DNA from: Candidatus Abyssobacteria bacterium SURF_5
GTDB taxonomy: Bacteria > Abyssobacteria > SURF-5
NCBI GenBank assembly: GCA_003598085.1
Contig: QZKU01000004.1
Span: 4,211-68,210 of the forward strand
DNA length: 64,000 bases
Direction of reading: 5' to 3'
The position numbers were made by a program, and so were the translations under genes. Below, piece by piece: positions 19,497 through 28,525 of this stretch. The notes beneath the pieces were generated by a model. That model had not been told where the DNA came from. It was given only the letters and a program-made list of their open reading frames with translations, and did no database searches. Each line of letters begins with the position of its first letter. Positions within the stretch are counted from its first letter, which is position 1.

Positions 19497-20330
19497 TTAT
19501 CCGCGGTCGCCCAATGACGCAATCAGTCCCGAATCATACAGGTTCATCGGTGCGATTCCCTCTTTCCGGGTCCCGATAACCCGGACGAATCCGATGTACC
19601 TGCCGGCGTCCGCCTCGAGCGCTTCCGCAACCGACGGAAATTTATTCTTTTTCGATTTCTCCAGGAGAATCTCAAAATCCCGCCAGTGCTTCCATCCATC
19701 AGGCATGGTGTCGGCAAGGACAACGTCAACGCGATTTGCGCGATCCCATAGCGCCCGCCACCAGTCGGCGGTCTTGAATGTAATGCATTCATCTTCCCAG
19801 AAAGCGTGCCCGTTGGATTGTTTTTGAGTCAGGTGCGCAGGTATTTCGTTGTCAATGGACTGCGTGAGGCCGGCTTCAGCGACGGCGATTTTTCCGCCCG
19901 GCCGCACGAAGCAGCTCAGGTAGCTCAGGTAAAGCTCGTCGGTCCCGTAGTACTGATAGGAATCAACGCTTATGACCGCATCGAAGAACTCGACCGGGAA
20001 CGGAAGCGCATGCGCTTCGATCCTGAGCGGGAAGACGCGGTCCGCGACCCCTGCCTCCTGCACTCGCCGCCAATTCTCATTTTGGTTTACCCACAGATCA
20101 ACCGCCCATACCTGAACGCCGAATTCGCGCGCCAGAAAGATGCTGCTGAGCGCGCTGCCGCAGCCCAAATCAAGTACACGCATCTCCGGCTTCAAATCCA
20201 GAGAAGCCGTTAGCCACTCCGTCAGCCAGAGCACGTTCGGTCCCATCTGGTTGTCCAATACCCAATTCGGATCATACTTGTTTGAAAGAGGGAAGGCTGG
20301 ATTAAATAAAGGATTCTGTTTTTCTTCCAT
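19497..20330 (-). CDS. Class I SAM-dependent methyltransferase
   Basis: 277-aa protein with the SAM-binding motif VLDLGCGSALSSIFLA near residue 55 and a downstream acidic residue in WAVDLW. A motif II-like FDAVISVDSYQYYG follows. It resembles small-molecule methyltransferases of the UbiE/MPMT class and carries no targeting signal. It faces the end of the 17364 gene (convergent) and has a 222-base gap upstream. The substrate cannot be told from the sequence. A short palindrome (CCGTATTCAGTACGG, 20351-20365) lies just before the start and might be an operator. Confidence 0.82.
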   Translation of the reverse strand: MEEKQNPLFNPAFPLSNKYDPNWVLDNQMGPNVLWLTEWLTASLDLKPEMRVLDLGCGSALSSIFLAREFGVQVWAVDLWVNQNENWRRVQEAGVADRVFPLRIEAHALPFPVEFFDAVISVDSYQYYGTDELYLSYLSCFVRPGGKIAVAEAGLTQSIDNEIPAHLTQKQSNGHAFWEDECITFKTADWWRALWDRANRVDVVLADTMPDGWKHWRDFEILLEKSKKNKFPSVAEALEADAGRYIGFVRVIGTRKEGIAPMNLYDSGLIASLGDRG

Positions 20331-20552
20331 GTCATTTCATTCGGGGATAGCCGTATTCAGTACGGTAGTTCGAAATATTGTACTATTTTCTTGAGGAAAA
20401 ATGAAGAGGAAATCCTGCGGCTCTCTATGAATTGTTAAGCAGATGCAGAGAAGTGATGAATGGTGTCCGTGGGCATTTATGACGCCTACAACAAACTCGC
20501 AGCAGAAAAGTTGAACCCGAAATACTATGTGAGTTGCCACCGGCCGTGAGGG

Positions 20553-21134
20553 CTAATAGGCGGCAGGCGACTGCACAACTTTCTCCTTACCCAGAAGCTC
20601 TCTCACGGCCCGGTCAAGTTCCTGTTCGCCGCGAAGGTTCACGTAGCGGATCAAGCCTTTCTGATCGACCAGAAACGTGGCGGGGAGCGAATAAACGTTG
20701 TAGAGGCGGGAGATTTCATTTTCCCAGCCTTTCCCGTCAAAAATTTGCGGCCACTCTATCCCAACCATCCTCACCAGTGTTTCCAATTCCGTGCGATCGG
20801 TATTCAGGCTGATGCCAATGACGGTGAAGCCGTCGTTTTTATATCTGTCATAGACGCGTTTTATATGCGGCAACTCCATGAGACAAGGGCTGCACCAGGT
20901 AGCCCAGAAATCGAGGAGTACGACTTTCCCCCGATAATCTGACAACGATACTTTCTGGCCCGAGAGATCAACGGCCGTGAAGGTCAGAGCTTTTACGCCT
21001 TTGACCGGCAGCCTTCCTTGTTCCGGACCGGAAAACAGAACCAGCAACAAGATAATGCCTCCGACCGCTACGGCGAGCAGAAGGGGAGGCGGGATCTTTC
21101 TTAACAAGTCTAATGCATCTTTTTTCCGGTCCAA
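20553..21134 (-). CDS. TlpA/ResA-type thiol-disulfide oxidoreductase
   Basis: 193-aa membrane-anchored thioredoxin-fold protein. An N-terminal membrane segment (about 17-37, LLLAVAVGGIILLLVLFSG) is followed by a periplasmic AhpC/TSA-Redoxin domain with the active site WATWCSPC and the cis-proline segment YSLPATFLVD. Proteins of this type reduce cysteines outside the cytoplasm, often the heme-binding CxxCH cysteines during cytochrome c maturation. That would fit the octaheme cytochrome gene at 25.6-27.8 kb, but this link is inferred. It lies 29 bases downstream of the ankyrin gene, so the two probably form an operon. Confidence 0.85.
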   Translation of the reverse strand: MDRKKDALDLLRKIPPPLLLAVAVGGIILLLVLFSGPEQGRLPVKGVKALTFTAVDLSGQKVSLSDYRGKVVLLDFWATWCSPCLMELPHIKRVYDRYKNDGFTVIGISLNTDRTELETLVRMVGIEWPQIFDGKGWENEISRLYNVYSLPATFLVDQKGLIRYVNLRGEQELDRAVRELLGKEKVVQSPAAY

Positions 21135-21163
21135 AAGTTTTCTCCTTTACTGCCGCATGGCGA

Positions 21164-21679
21164 TTATTCTTCGGCGCCGGCTTCTTTCAAGATGCGGCAA
21201 ACGTTGAGGTGCCCTCTTTCGTGCGCGTATCTGAGGGCCGTCCATTGCCGGTTGCTCTTGAGATTCAACTCGGCCTTTTCTCTTATGAGCAGCCTTACGG
21301 TGAGATAGTGTCCACTTGCCGCTGCAATCATGAGGGCCGTATACCCGTCACTTGTTGTGCCATTGATATCGGCGCCGTTCTGCAGGAGCAAACGAATAAA
21401 TTCATCATGCCCTTTGGCGGCGGCTATCATCATGGGCGTCAAGTCGGTGTCGGTATCCCTTGCGTTCGGGTCGGCCCCATTCTCCAGGAGCGCTTTCCCG
21501 ACTTCCACATTTCCCGATGTCGCCGCGACTAAAATGGCCTTTACTCCGACTCCTACGGCCGGAGCGTCGGCATCCGCCCCATTTTTCAACAAAAATTTAA
21601 CCGCTCGAGCCGATCCCTTTAGAGATGCCATCATCACGGCCATGCCCAAATGTTTCTTCTTAAGGACAACTGTCTTCAT
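21164..21679 (-). CDS. Ankyrin-repeat protein
   Basis: 171-aa protein made almost wholly of about five ankyrin repeats (for example LLLQNGADINGTTSDGYTAL followed by MIAAASGH). AAGGAGGAC precedes the ATG. There is no signal peptide, so it is probably cytoplasmic and binds a protein partner. Upstream gene of a likely two-gene operon with the TlpA-like gene. Partner unknown. Confidence 0.85.
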   Translation of the reverse strand: MKTVVLKKKHLGMAVMMASLKGSARAVKFLLKNGADADAPAVGVGVKAILVAATSGNVEVGKALLENGADPNARDTDTDLTPMMIAAAKGHDEFIRLLLQNGADINGTTSDGYTALMIAAASGHYLTVRLLIREKAELNLKSNRQWTALRYAHERGHLNVCRILKEAGAEE

Positions 21680-21921
21680 ACGAATCGTCCTCCTTTTCTT
21701 GCGGGGCGCTTGCAGTACTCTCGGAGGAAACTACGCGTTCGGCAATATCTTCCTTTCTTCTCCAAATAATTCGGCTAATAACCTCGCCCCTGATAATAAA
21801 AGACCCTTCTTCCGCAGACGTCCACTTCAATTATGGCGAAACCGTTGCAGAATTGACATCGAGTACGCTGGAGACAATGGACAGAAGGTTTCACGCGATG
21901 AAGGTTTTGCTTGGCTTGTGG

Positions 21922-22347
21922 CTATGATGAGGGGGATTTTTTCTGTACCGCTTCAAAACGGACCGCGACGGAATTGATGCAATATCGTTTCCGCGTAGGT
22001 TCGGGACCATCGTCAAACACATGCCCCAAGTGGGCATCACATCGGCTGCACTTTACTTGGACCCGCTTCTTAAGAGAAGTCAGCTCTCGTCGCGTTTGGA
22101 TATTCTCCTCCGAAATCGGAGCCCAAAAGCTGGGCCATCCAGTGCCGGAGTCGTATTTCTGTTCCGAACTAAATAATTCGTTGCCGCAGCAAACGCAGTG
22201 GTAAATCCCTTCCTCGAAGCAATCGATATACATTCCGCGGAAAGGTTCTTCAGTTCCCTTCTTTCGTGTTACCCTGAATTCTTCAGGGCTCAACTGTTGT
22301 CTCCACTCGTCTTCCGTTTTTATTATCTTGCCGGTAAATACAGGCAT
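21922..22347 (-). CDS. msrB: Peptide-methionine (R)-S-oxide reductase
   Basis: 141 aa from the ATG at 22347; an in-frame GTG at 22368 would add seven residues but fits the family start less well. Zinc-binding pairs HCVCCG and KCSRCD are present, as are the substrate segment SGTGWPSFW and the catalytic cysteine in RYCINSVAV. MsrB reduces the R form of methionine sulfoxide in proteins using thioredoxin. No signal peptide, so cytoplasmic. Single-domain form without MsrA. It lies 82 bases downstream of the beta-helix protein gene on the same strand. Confidence 0.93.
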   Translation of the reverse strand: MPVFTGKIIKTEDEWRQQLSPEEFRVTRKKGTEEPFRGMYIDCFEEGIYHCVCCGNELFSSEQKYDSGTGWPSFWAPISEENIQTRRELTSLKKRVQVKCSRCDAHLGHVFDDGPEPTRKRYCINSVAVRFEAVQKKSPSS

Positions 22348-22429
22348 TTTCTCGACTTTCTGCCACACCGGCCGGTTATTATCAGGCCTTCTATTGTTAC
22401 GAACTCTACTATAATTTTAACATAATTCT

Positions 22430-25400
22430 CTAATTGATCTTTACTGGTTTGTCGAGAAAAGGCTCGAACGTTACTTTTCCCAAGGCCGGATCATCATCTG
22501 CGTCAACGATCATGCGGGAAATGGCGCCCCCATCTGAGCTACCCCAATAGCAGTTGCTTGTTGTAAACGGAGATGAATCGGCAGAGTTCCCGTTGTAGAA
22601 CTGGCTGCCGGAGTTGCCATACACGTTGTTGTTTTCGAAAACAAGATATCCGAGAACGTATACACCGCCGTTATCCTTTGCGGACCGCCCTCGATTGGCG
22701 GTCACGGTGTTCCTGGTGAAGACTTCATTTTCTATGGATGTCCCCCAGAAATTGATGAATACGCCGCCGCCGAATTGCGACAGCGCGATGTTTGAGCCGA
22801 TGTAGTTGCGCGTGATGCTGCTGTTGTGTTCCGTGAAAATGCCGCCACCTTCCCGGGCCTGATTCCGCGTCACCTCATTTTCATCGACGAGCCCGAAGGT
22901 GGAATAAATGCCGCCGCCTGCCGCTTTCGCGGTGTTTCCATCTATTCGATTGCCGATCGCCGAGGACCGGGACAGATAGACGCCGCCACCGTTGCCTGTG
23001 GCCGTATTGGCGGTGATGTCGTTGTCTTCCACATGGATCGTCGAAGTGTTCATGTATCCGTAGGCATAAATGCCGCCGCCGTCGCCGTCCGCAGTATTGT
23101 GGTGAATTTTATTCGAGAGGACATAGATGATATCGTTCGTATAGGCGTAAATGCCGCCGCCATTGGTGGGGGCCTCATTATGATGGATATCATTTCCCGC
23201 GATAACCGGGCCGCCTTGTCGAATCGTTATCCCGCTGCCGCCGTTTCCTGCTATCTCGCAATTTTTTATGAGCGGCGAGGAAGATTCGATCAACAAACCT
23301 TTGCCTCCGTCGATACTGCAGAATTCCAGAATGGTTCCGTCGATGTAGGTTCTCTGATCATCGAGAATCGCATCCGCACATTGTTCGGCAAAGATGATGC
23401 TTCCCCATCTCCCCGAAGATTCACGCGTAAACAGAATAGGAGCGTCCGCCGTTCCCCGAGCCTGAAGCTCTCCCCGCACTTTCAGATTTTTGCCAGGAGC
23501 AAAATGAACAGCCACTCCCGGTTCAATAACAAGTCTCCCTTCCGACATAATGATCGTGTTGCCGGCGACGAAATACGGGCTCTTCGCTTTTTGGAGATGC
23601 ATCTCGCTGTCTATCGGGCCGGACAAGGTGAAGGCGGTTTCGGGCGCAGTTGTAAAGCCCGTGGGCCTGCTCCAATCCGACCAACTGCCGGTGGGCGAAC
23701 GGGAGGCGATTCTCCATGCATACTCCCTGACTGCCTGAAGTTTATCACTTCCCATCGTCAGCTCATCCATTTCCGGTCCAGAGGTCATGGTATCGAGCAC
23801 TGGATTAAAGGCGCTGTCGCCGGCGGCAAAGACCTGCCACCGGTAGGAGACTACAGCTTCGCCTGCTTCGGGAGGGGCGGCTTTCAGGATTATCTTATCC
23901 CGCAGCACCCCCTGATCGCCGTCAGCCGGATGAAGGTTTACGGGCGCGAGGAGCGATTCTTCCGACGGAGAAAAATACAGCCTCACCTCTTCGGAAAGCC
24001 CCGTCTCCGCCTCGCCCTCGTCTCGAGTCGAAAATCCGGAGACACACAAGAAATATTCCTTTTCCGGTTCCAGATCGGTGATGAGAAACGACTTTTCAGA
24101 ACCTGTCTGTAAAACCGTATCATATGGATACCCGCTCTCCGAGCTGATATAGATCCTGTGGCCGGTGAAGTTTGCGCCGGGCGATTCTTCCCACGTCAAT
24201 TCGATTCCGCCGTCTCGCGAGGCCGCGCGTACGTGGAAAGGCGGCAGCATGGGCGGCTGTGGGCGCTGTTCGAGCATGAACGGCTTGTAAATGGCCAATC
24301 CATTGGATTCGTTGTCGATCCAATCATAGGTCACCCGAAGGATCGAGTCTTCGGAAGAAGTGCCCCAATAATTTTCGGTAGCGACGACATCGGGCGCATC
24401 GGACACATTGGCTATATAAAGAGCGTAGCCTTCGTTGCCCAGGATATTATTGCCGCGGATAAGCGGATTGCCTGAAACATAAATGCCGCCGCAACCTTCA
24501 TCTCCATCGGCGCTGTTTGCGGCGATACAGTTATCCTCAATGGGGCCGGAGCCGAAATAATGCAAACCCCCTCCTTCGATGCGGGCGGCCTTATTGCGAA
24601 TAATGCTGTTCGATTTGATGCTGGCATTCTCGGAGAAAATGCCGGCGCCGCGCTCCGCTGAATTTCCCTGCACAAGGTTGTCGGCCACTTCGGATTCGAC
24701 CGCATAAATTCCGCCGCCACGCAATATGGCTTTATTATTGATAACGGTGTTCCCGTTCAAAATCGCTTTGTAGGCGTAGATTCCGCCCCCGAAGCGTGAA
24801 CTGCTGTTGCCGAAGATCACATTGTTCATGATGTGCGCAGTTCCGCCGTCCGCGGCGTAAGCATAAATCCCGCCGCCGCCGTCACGACCGCCGTCGGAGA
24901 TGTTGTTGTAGATGATATTGTCGGCGATTCGGACATTCCTGTCGGAGTAACTAATGATGCCTCCTCCGTTGCCGGAAGCCGGGTCATGTTCGGTGGAATT
25001 CCCATAGATGCGGTTGCCCATGATAGTCGGTGCGCCGAATTCCACCCGAATCCCGCTGGAGACGTTATTACGGATTTCGCACTGGGTAATAAAGGGGGCG
25101 CCGAACCTGATGAAGAGGCCTCCCCCTTTTTCGACAATACAATTGCTCAGGATGCAGCCGGCTGAATAGGCGCCGGACTCGGAGAAGGCGGCATCAGTGC
25201 TGAAGTCGGTAAATGAGACGTTTCCCCAGGGCGTTTCGGTATGTGCGGTAAACAGAATAGGTTTCGCCGGCGTCCCTACAGCCCGGAGGCTTCCGTTTAT
25301 CTCGAGAGATTTCTCGGGGTAAAATTCAACAATGACGCCGGGTTCGATTTCCAGCGTTGCGCCTTCAATCAACTTGATGTCGTTCGTTATTTGGTATGGG

Positions 25401-25534
25401 CTCTTCCTGGCAAACCAGATAGTGTCCTTCTCGATATTGCGGCTGACGCTGGTCGCCGCCCAAGCCGGCGCCGACAGAAGGACCACGAAAAGAATTGCGC
25501 AAAACCGGCACTTCCACAGTTTCTGCTTTCTCAT
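22430..25534 (-). CDS. Secreted right-handed parallel beta-helix protein with fibronectin III domains
   Basis: 1034 aa. Signal peptide about 1-27 (FVVLLSAPAWAA). Two right-handed beta-helix regions of NosD/PbH1-type repeats (about 55-400 and 700-1020), rich in short units such as GNGGGIYAY and ENNVIYNN, flank two fibronectin III-like domains (about 430-660; LPPFHVRAASRDGGIELTW). Both halves begin with a similar segment (IEGATLEIEPGVIVEF and SEGRLVIEPGVAVHF), indicating an internal duplication. Such proteins are surface adhesins or polysaccharide-acting enzymes; no catalytic residues are recognised here. The gene begins 39 bases after the cytochrome c stop on the same strand, so it may be the last gene of the respiratory operon, though a functional link is not evident. 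Confidence 0.85.
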   Translation of the reverse strand: MRKQKLWKCRFCAILFVVLLSAPAWAATSVSRNIEKDTIWFARKSPYQITNDIKLIEGATLEIEPGVIVEFYPEKSLEINGSLRAVGTPAKPILFTAHTETPWGNVSFTDFSTDAAFSESGAYSAGCILSNCIVEKGGGLFIRFGAPFITQCEIRNNVSSGIRVEFGAPTIMGNRIYGNSTEHDPASGNGGGIISYSDRNVRIADNIIYNNISDGGRDGGGGIYAYAADGGTAHIMNNVIFGNSSSRFGGGIYAYKAILNGNTVINNKAILRGGGIYAVESEVADNLVQGNSAERGAGIFSENASIKSNSIIRNKAARIEGGGLHYFGSGPIEDNCIAANSADGDEGCGGIYVSGNPLIRGNNILGNEGYALYIANVSDAPDVVATENYWGTSSEDSILRVTYDWIDNESNGLAIYKPFMLEQRPQPPMLPPFHVRAASRDGGIELTWEESPGANFTGHRIYISSESGYPYDTVLQTGSEKSFLITDLEPEKEYFLCVSGFSTRDEGEAETGLSEEVRLYFSPSEESLLAPVNLHPADGDQGVLRDKIILKAAPPEAGEAVVSYRWQVFAAGDSAFNPVLDTMTSGPEMDELTMGSDKLQAVREYAWRIASRSPTGSWSDWSRPTGFTTAPETAFTLSGPIDSEMHLQKAKSPYFVAGNTIIMSEGRLVIEPGVAVHFAPGKNLKVRGELQARGTADAPILFTRESSGRWGSIIFAEQCADAILDDQRTYIDGTILEFCSIDGGKGLLIESSSPLIKNCEIAGNGGSGITIRQGGPVIAGNDIHHNEAPTNGGGIYAYTNDIIYVLSNKIHHNTADGDGGGIYAYGYMNTSTIHVEDNDITANTATGNGGGVYLSRSSAIGNRIDGNTAKAAGGGIYSTFGLVDENEVTRNQAREGGGIFTEHNSSITRNYIGSNIALSQFGGGVFINFWGTSIENEVFTRNTVTANRGRSAKDNGGVYVLGYLVFENNNVYGNSGSQFYNGNSADSSPFTTSNCYWGSSDGGAISRMIVDADDDPALGKVTFEPFLDKPVKIN

Positions 25535-25573
25535 TTTTTGCCCCCAACTGATTTCTTCCCCTACCTCTTTTCT

Positions 25574-27784
25574 CTAATAGTCCATCTGGGTCCAGTCGAT
25601 CTCTTCTTTCTGCTCCTCCTCGGCCTCCGGCGGTTTCTCCGGTATTTTGTCCATAATCATCAGGTATTTGGAGACGAGGTCGATCCACATTTCGGCGTCA
25701 GAGACCCTCTGGGCGCCTTCCGGGGTGTAGTAAACGTATGGCATTTTCGTGCCCGCACCCGCATATTTGTCCGGGTTGCGAAGGAAGTTCTTGATCCACT
25801 CGAAGCGCAGCCTCGTCTTCGAGAGCATGAGGTTAATCGAGAGGTCCTCAAGCTTGACGTCCTCCGGCAGACCTCCTTCAAGAGAGATCGGGTGGCACTG
25901 CATACACTTGTCGGCCACCACCCGATACTCGCCCATATCCCGATCGAGTTGTGGCATTTCCTCTTTCTGCGGAATCAGCACGTACGGCACGCGAGCGTCC
26001 TCAGCAGAAGAAGACTTCACCGAAAAATAATCAATCATATCTTGCACTTGTTCATACGAAAAGGAAAAAGTCGGCATCCTCATCTTCAGCCACGGCCGCA
26101 TGGGAACGGGTTTCGTCAGGTATTGAAAAGCCCATTGGGGCTGAACCTTCTCTCCTTCGCCGACGAGCCGGGGCGGCACGTACGTCTTGAGTCCGATGAA
26201 CTGATCGATGCGCGGTTTGACGTTCTCCTCAAACATATGACAGCCGCGGCAATGGTTTTCGGTGACTTCCCATTCCCCCGCCTGTCCGCGCCGCTGGGCC
26301 TCTGCGGCCGCCAGCATATATTTCTGCGGAAGCTGAAAAACCGTGTTGGAGAAATAGAAAATGGTGAGTGATTCAATTTCGCCTTCTTCAAAGTTAAACT
26401 TCGGCATTTTCAACGGCATATCGACCGTCTCGTAAATCTTCGGTTCCTTTATCTTATTGAGAATCCAGTCCCATTTGGTCGTAGGAACCTGTGAATTTCC
26501 GAACGGGAGTTCGTCGAGCGTTTTCTTCGCGACCTCGGCCACCTCGACGCCGGGAAGCGGAGATCTGTCGAAGTCCTTCATCTTGTGACAGCCGTAGCAA
26601 CCCTGAAGTTGAACCAGTTTGCCTCCGTTTTCCACTGACGCCCCGTCTGTTTTCAGCGGCTCCGAGCGCACAAGCTCGGCATTATCCTTCAGAGTCATAA
26701 GATATGCGGTGAGGTTGAGCCGGTCGCTATCGGTGATGTCGAGCTTGGGCATACGCGTGTCGGGGTTGTACGCCTTGGGATCCTTCAAATACTCGAACAC
26801 CCAGTTCCCATTCAATTTGATTCCGGCGTCCGACAGATTCGGAATGCGTCTCGTCAGCGAATCCTCCTCCCGCTTTTCGGAATGGCAGGCTTTACATCCG
26901 AGGTCGGTAAACAGGGTCTCACCCTCTTTGGCGGACGCAGGTGACAGATCAACCTTCGGATATTCCTTATCGGATTTCAAAGAGAGCGCATAGGCCGCAA
27001 TGTCGCGAATTTCGTCATCCGAAAGCGTAAAGGTCGGCATGAGAGTGCGCGGCCGCATTTTTTCGGGAGTTTTCAACCAACTCAGCATCCATCGTTCGTC
27101 CGCCAGCTTCTCCTTAAATCCGTCGAGAATTGGCGCGAATTTGGGAAGATCTTCGAATCCGCGCGCACTGTGGCAGTCGTAGCAACCATATTTTTGAAAG
27201 GCGAGTCTGCCGAGTTCAAACTGCTCGGCCCCTTCCAGTCCGTATGAAGTCTCATGGCAGCCGATGCAAGGCGCCTGAAGATATTGATGCGGGATGAGCG
27301 GATTGTACCAGGTCTCTTCATATCCATGGGCAGCGAATGCGGTTGTCCCCACGCCCTGCCCATGATGACAGACAGTACAGCCAAATTTATCCGCCTTATG
27401 CAGGTCAAGCATTTTCCCCGGATGAGCTTTAAACGGCTCGGGCGCATCGGCGAACAGGGGATTATCGATGCCGAGATGGCAGCTCGTGCAGAGATCGCGC
27501 ACATTCGCATCCGGCAGGAACACCTGGCGAAGATGCGGCCGCATGGACCGGGCCTCGCGCAACTGCTTCTCCCATTTCTCTGTCTCAGCCGAGTCCCCGG
27601 CCTGAGCGGACGCGGCTATTTGCTCAAGCAGCTTCTGCTCCGACAGCTTCTGAAATTCTCGCTGATATGCCGCCCATTCGCGCGAGTTCTCGTGCTGGAA
27701 AACGCGCACCGTCAAAACGGCAAAAACCAGAATGGCCGCTGAGAAGACCAGGCGGCTCGAAAATTTCGCCCTGATGATATTCAT
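25574..27784 (-). CDS. Octaheme membrane-anchored cytochrome c
   Basis: 736 aa. N-terminal membrane anchor at about 12-29 (VFSAAILVFAVLTVRVF). Eight CxxCH heme sites begin at residues 99, 136, 173, 201, 297, 396, 512 and 627. The first three are closely spaced. The last five each sit in a class I cytochrome c module with a following Met-Pro axial-ligand motif (for example TLMPTFTLSDDEIRDIAAY, RMPKLDITDSD, KMPKFNFEEGE, RMPTFSFSYEQ, KMPYVYYTPEG). The periplasmic part could carry electrons between the bc complex and the molybdoenzyme coded upstream. It starts 7 bases after the subunit IV gene, so it is translationally linked to it. I know no named cytochrome with this exact architecture; it is likely a fusion that replaces cytochrome c1. 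Confidence 0.9.
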   Translation of the reverse strand: MNIIRAKFSSRLVFSAAILVFAVLTVRVFQHENSREWAAYQREFQKLSEQKLLEQIAASAQAGDSAETEKWEKQLREARSMRPHLRQVFLPDANVRDLCTSCHLGIDNPLFADAPEPFKAHPGKMLDLHKADKFGCTVCHHGQGVGTTAFAAHGYEETWYNPLIPHQYLQAPCIGCHETSYGLEGAEQFELGRLAFQKYGCYDCHSARGFEDLPKFAPILDGFKEKLADERWMLSWLKTPEKMRPRTLMPTFTLSDDEIRDIAAYALSLKSDKEYPKVDLSPASAKEGETLFTDLGCKACHSEKREEDSLTRRIPNLSDAGIKLNGNWVFEYLKDPKAYNPDTRMPKLDITDSDRLNLTAYLMTLKDNAELVRSEPLKTDGASVENGGKLVQLQGCYGCHKMKDFDRSPLPGVEVAEVAKKTLDELPFGNSQVPTTKWDWILNKIKEPKIYETVDMPLKMPKFNFEEGEIESLTIFYFSNTVFQLPQKYMLAAAEAQRRGQAGEWEVTENHCRGCHMFEENVKPRIDQFIGLKTYVPPRLVGEGEKVQPQWAFQYLTKPVPMRPWLKMRMPTFSFSYEQVQDMIDYFSVKSSSAEDARVPYVLIPQKEEMPQLDRDMGEYRVVADKCMQCHPISLEGGLPEDVKLEDLSINLMLSKTRLRFEWIKNFLRNPDKYAGAGTKMPYVYYTPEGAQRVSDAEMWIDLVSKYLMIMDKIPEKPPEAEEEQKEEIDWTQMDY

Positions 27785-27791
27785 TTCTTCT

Positions 27792-28514
27792 TCAGATATT
27801 GAACCATGGCGTGGTCACAATGTACCTGATATTGAAGGCGAGGCGCAAAAGTATCTTGATCGGTACGCCGTACATCAAGAGCACAAGCGTGAAAGCGATG
27901 AGGTATCTCACCGCTCCCATGCGGCGGAAGATGCCCTTCATAAGGACTGCCGGCAGCGCCAGCCCAATTGTTATATACGTTGCAAGAAAGGCGATGCCGG
28001 CCCACTGAGGCATATTGACCAGCGTCTCTTCCGCGCTTTTTGCGACCGACCAATCCTCCCACAGCCAATAAAACTGCCAGTTGGGTCCGCGCAGGAACTG
28101 GCCGATCAGGATCAGGACGAACCACATCCCAAACCCGAACACATAGGTGATTATGGCCGCTCGGCGTTCGGAAAATGAGTACTTGCCGATTGCCGTCGTG
28201 CTGACGTCAATATAAGGAATGAGGACGAGCCCGAGGATAATGAGAGTGGGAATGACAACTCCGGCGATCCACGGATCGAAGTATACGAGTAATTCCTGCA
28301 ACCCGACAAAGTACCAGGGAGCTTTCGCCGGATTTTCAGTCTTGTTCGGGTCCGCAATGCTGAGGAGAGGAGCGTTCTGCAGCATCGACCATACGAGCAG
28401 AATGACTGAAGCGATGATGGCGGCGATAAATTCCTTCATCACCAGATGAGGAATCACGAACTCAAACTCATCTTGCGCCACTTCAGCAGAACCGGCTTTG
28501 ACAGAGAGGTCCAT
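27792..28514 (-). CDS. Cytochrome b C-terminal part (subunit IV-like) of a bc complex
   Basis: 240 aa starting at ATG 28514 (MDLSVKAG) behind GATGAGGAT. A much longer in-frame extension into the upstream gene exists but has no protein character. The segment APWYFVGLQELLVYFDPW corresponds to the Qo-site region; the usual PEWY reads APWY, so the glutamate is missing. Five or six membrane helices follow, more than the three of plastid subunit IV, so it probably includes extra C-terminal helices as in some bacterial menaquinol:cytochrome c reductases. It lies 11 bases after the cytochrome b6-like gene and just before the octaheme cytochrome. It completes the quinol-oxidising cytochrome b in the membrane. 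Confidence 0.87.
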   Translation of the reverse strand: MDLSVKAGSAEVAQDEFEFVIPHLVMKEFIAAIIASVILLVWSMLQNAPLLSIADPNKTENPAKAPWYFVGLQELLVYFDPWIAGVVIPTLIILGLVLIPYIDVSTTAIGKYSFSERRAAIITYVFGFGMWFVLILIGQFLRGPNWQFYWLWEDWSVAKSAEETLVNMPQWAGIAFLATYITIGLALPAVLMKGIFRRMGAVRYLIAFTLVLLMYGVPIKILLRLAFNIRYIVTTPWFNI

Positions 28515-28525
28515 AGAATCCTCAT

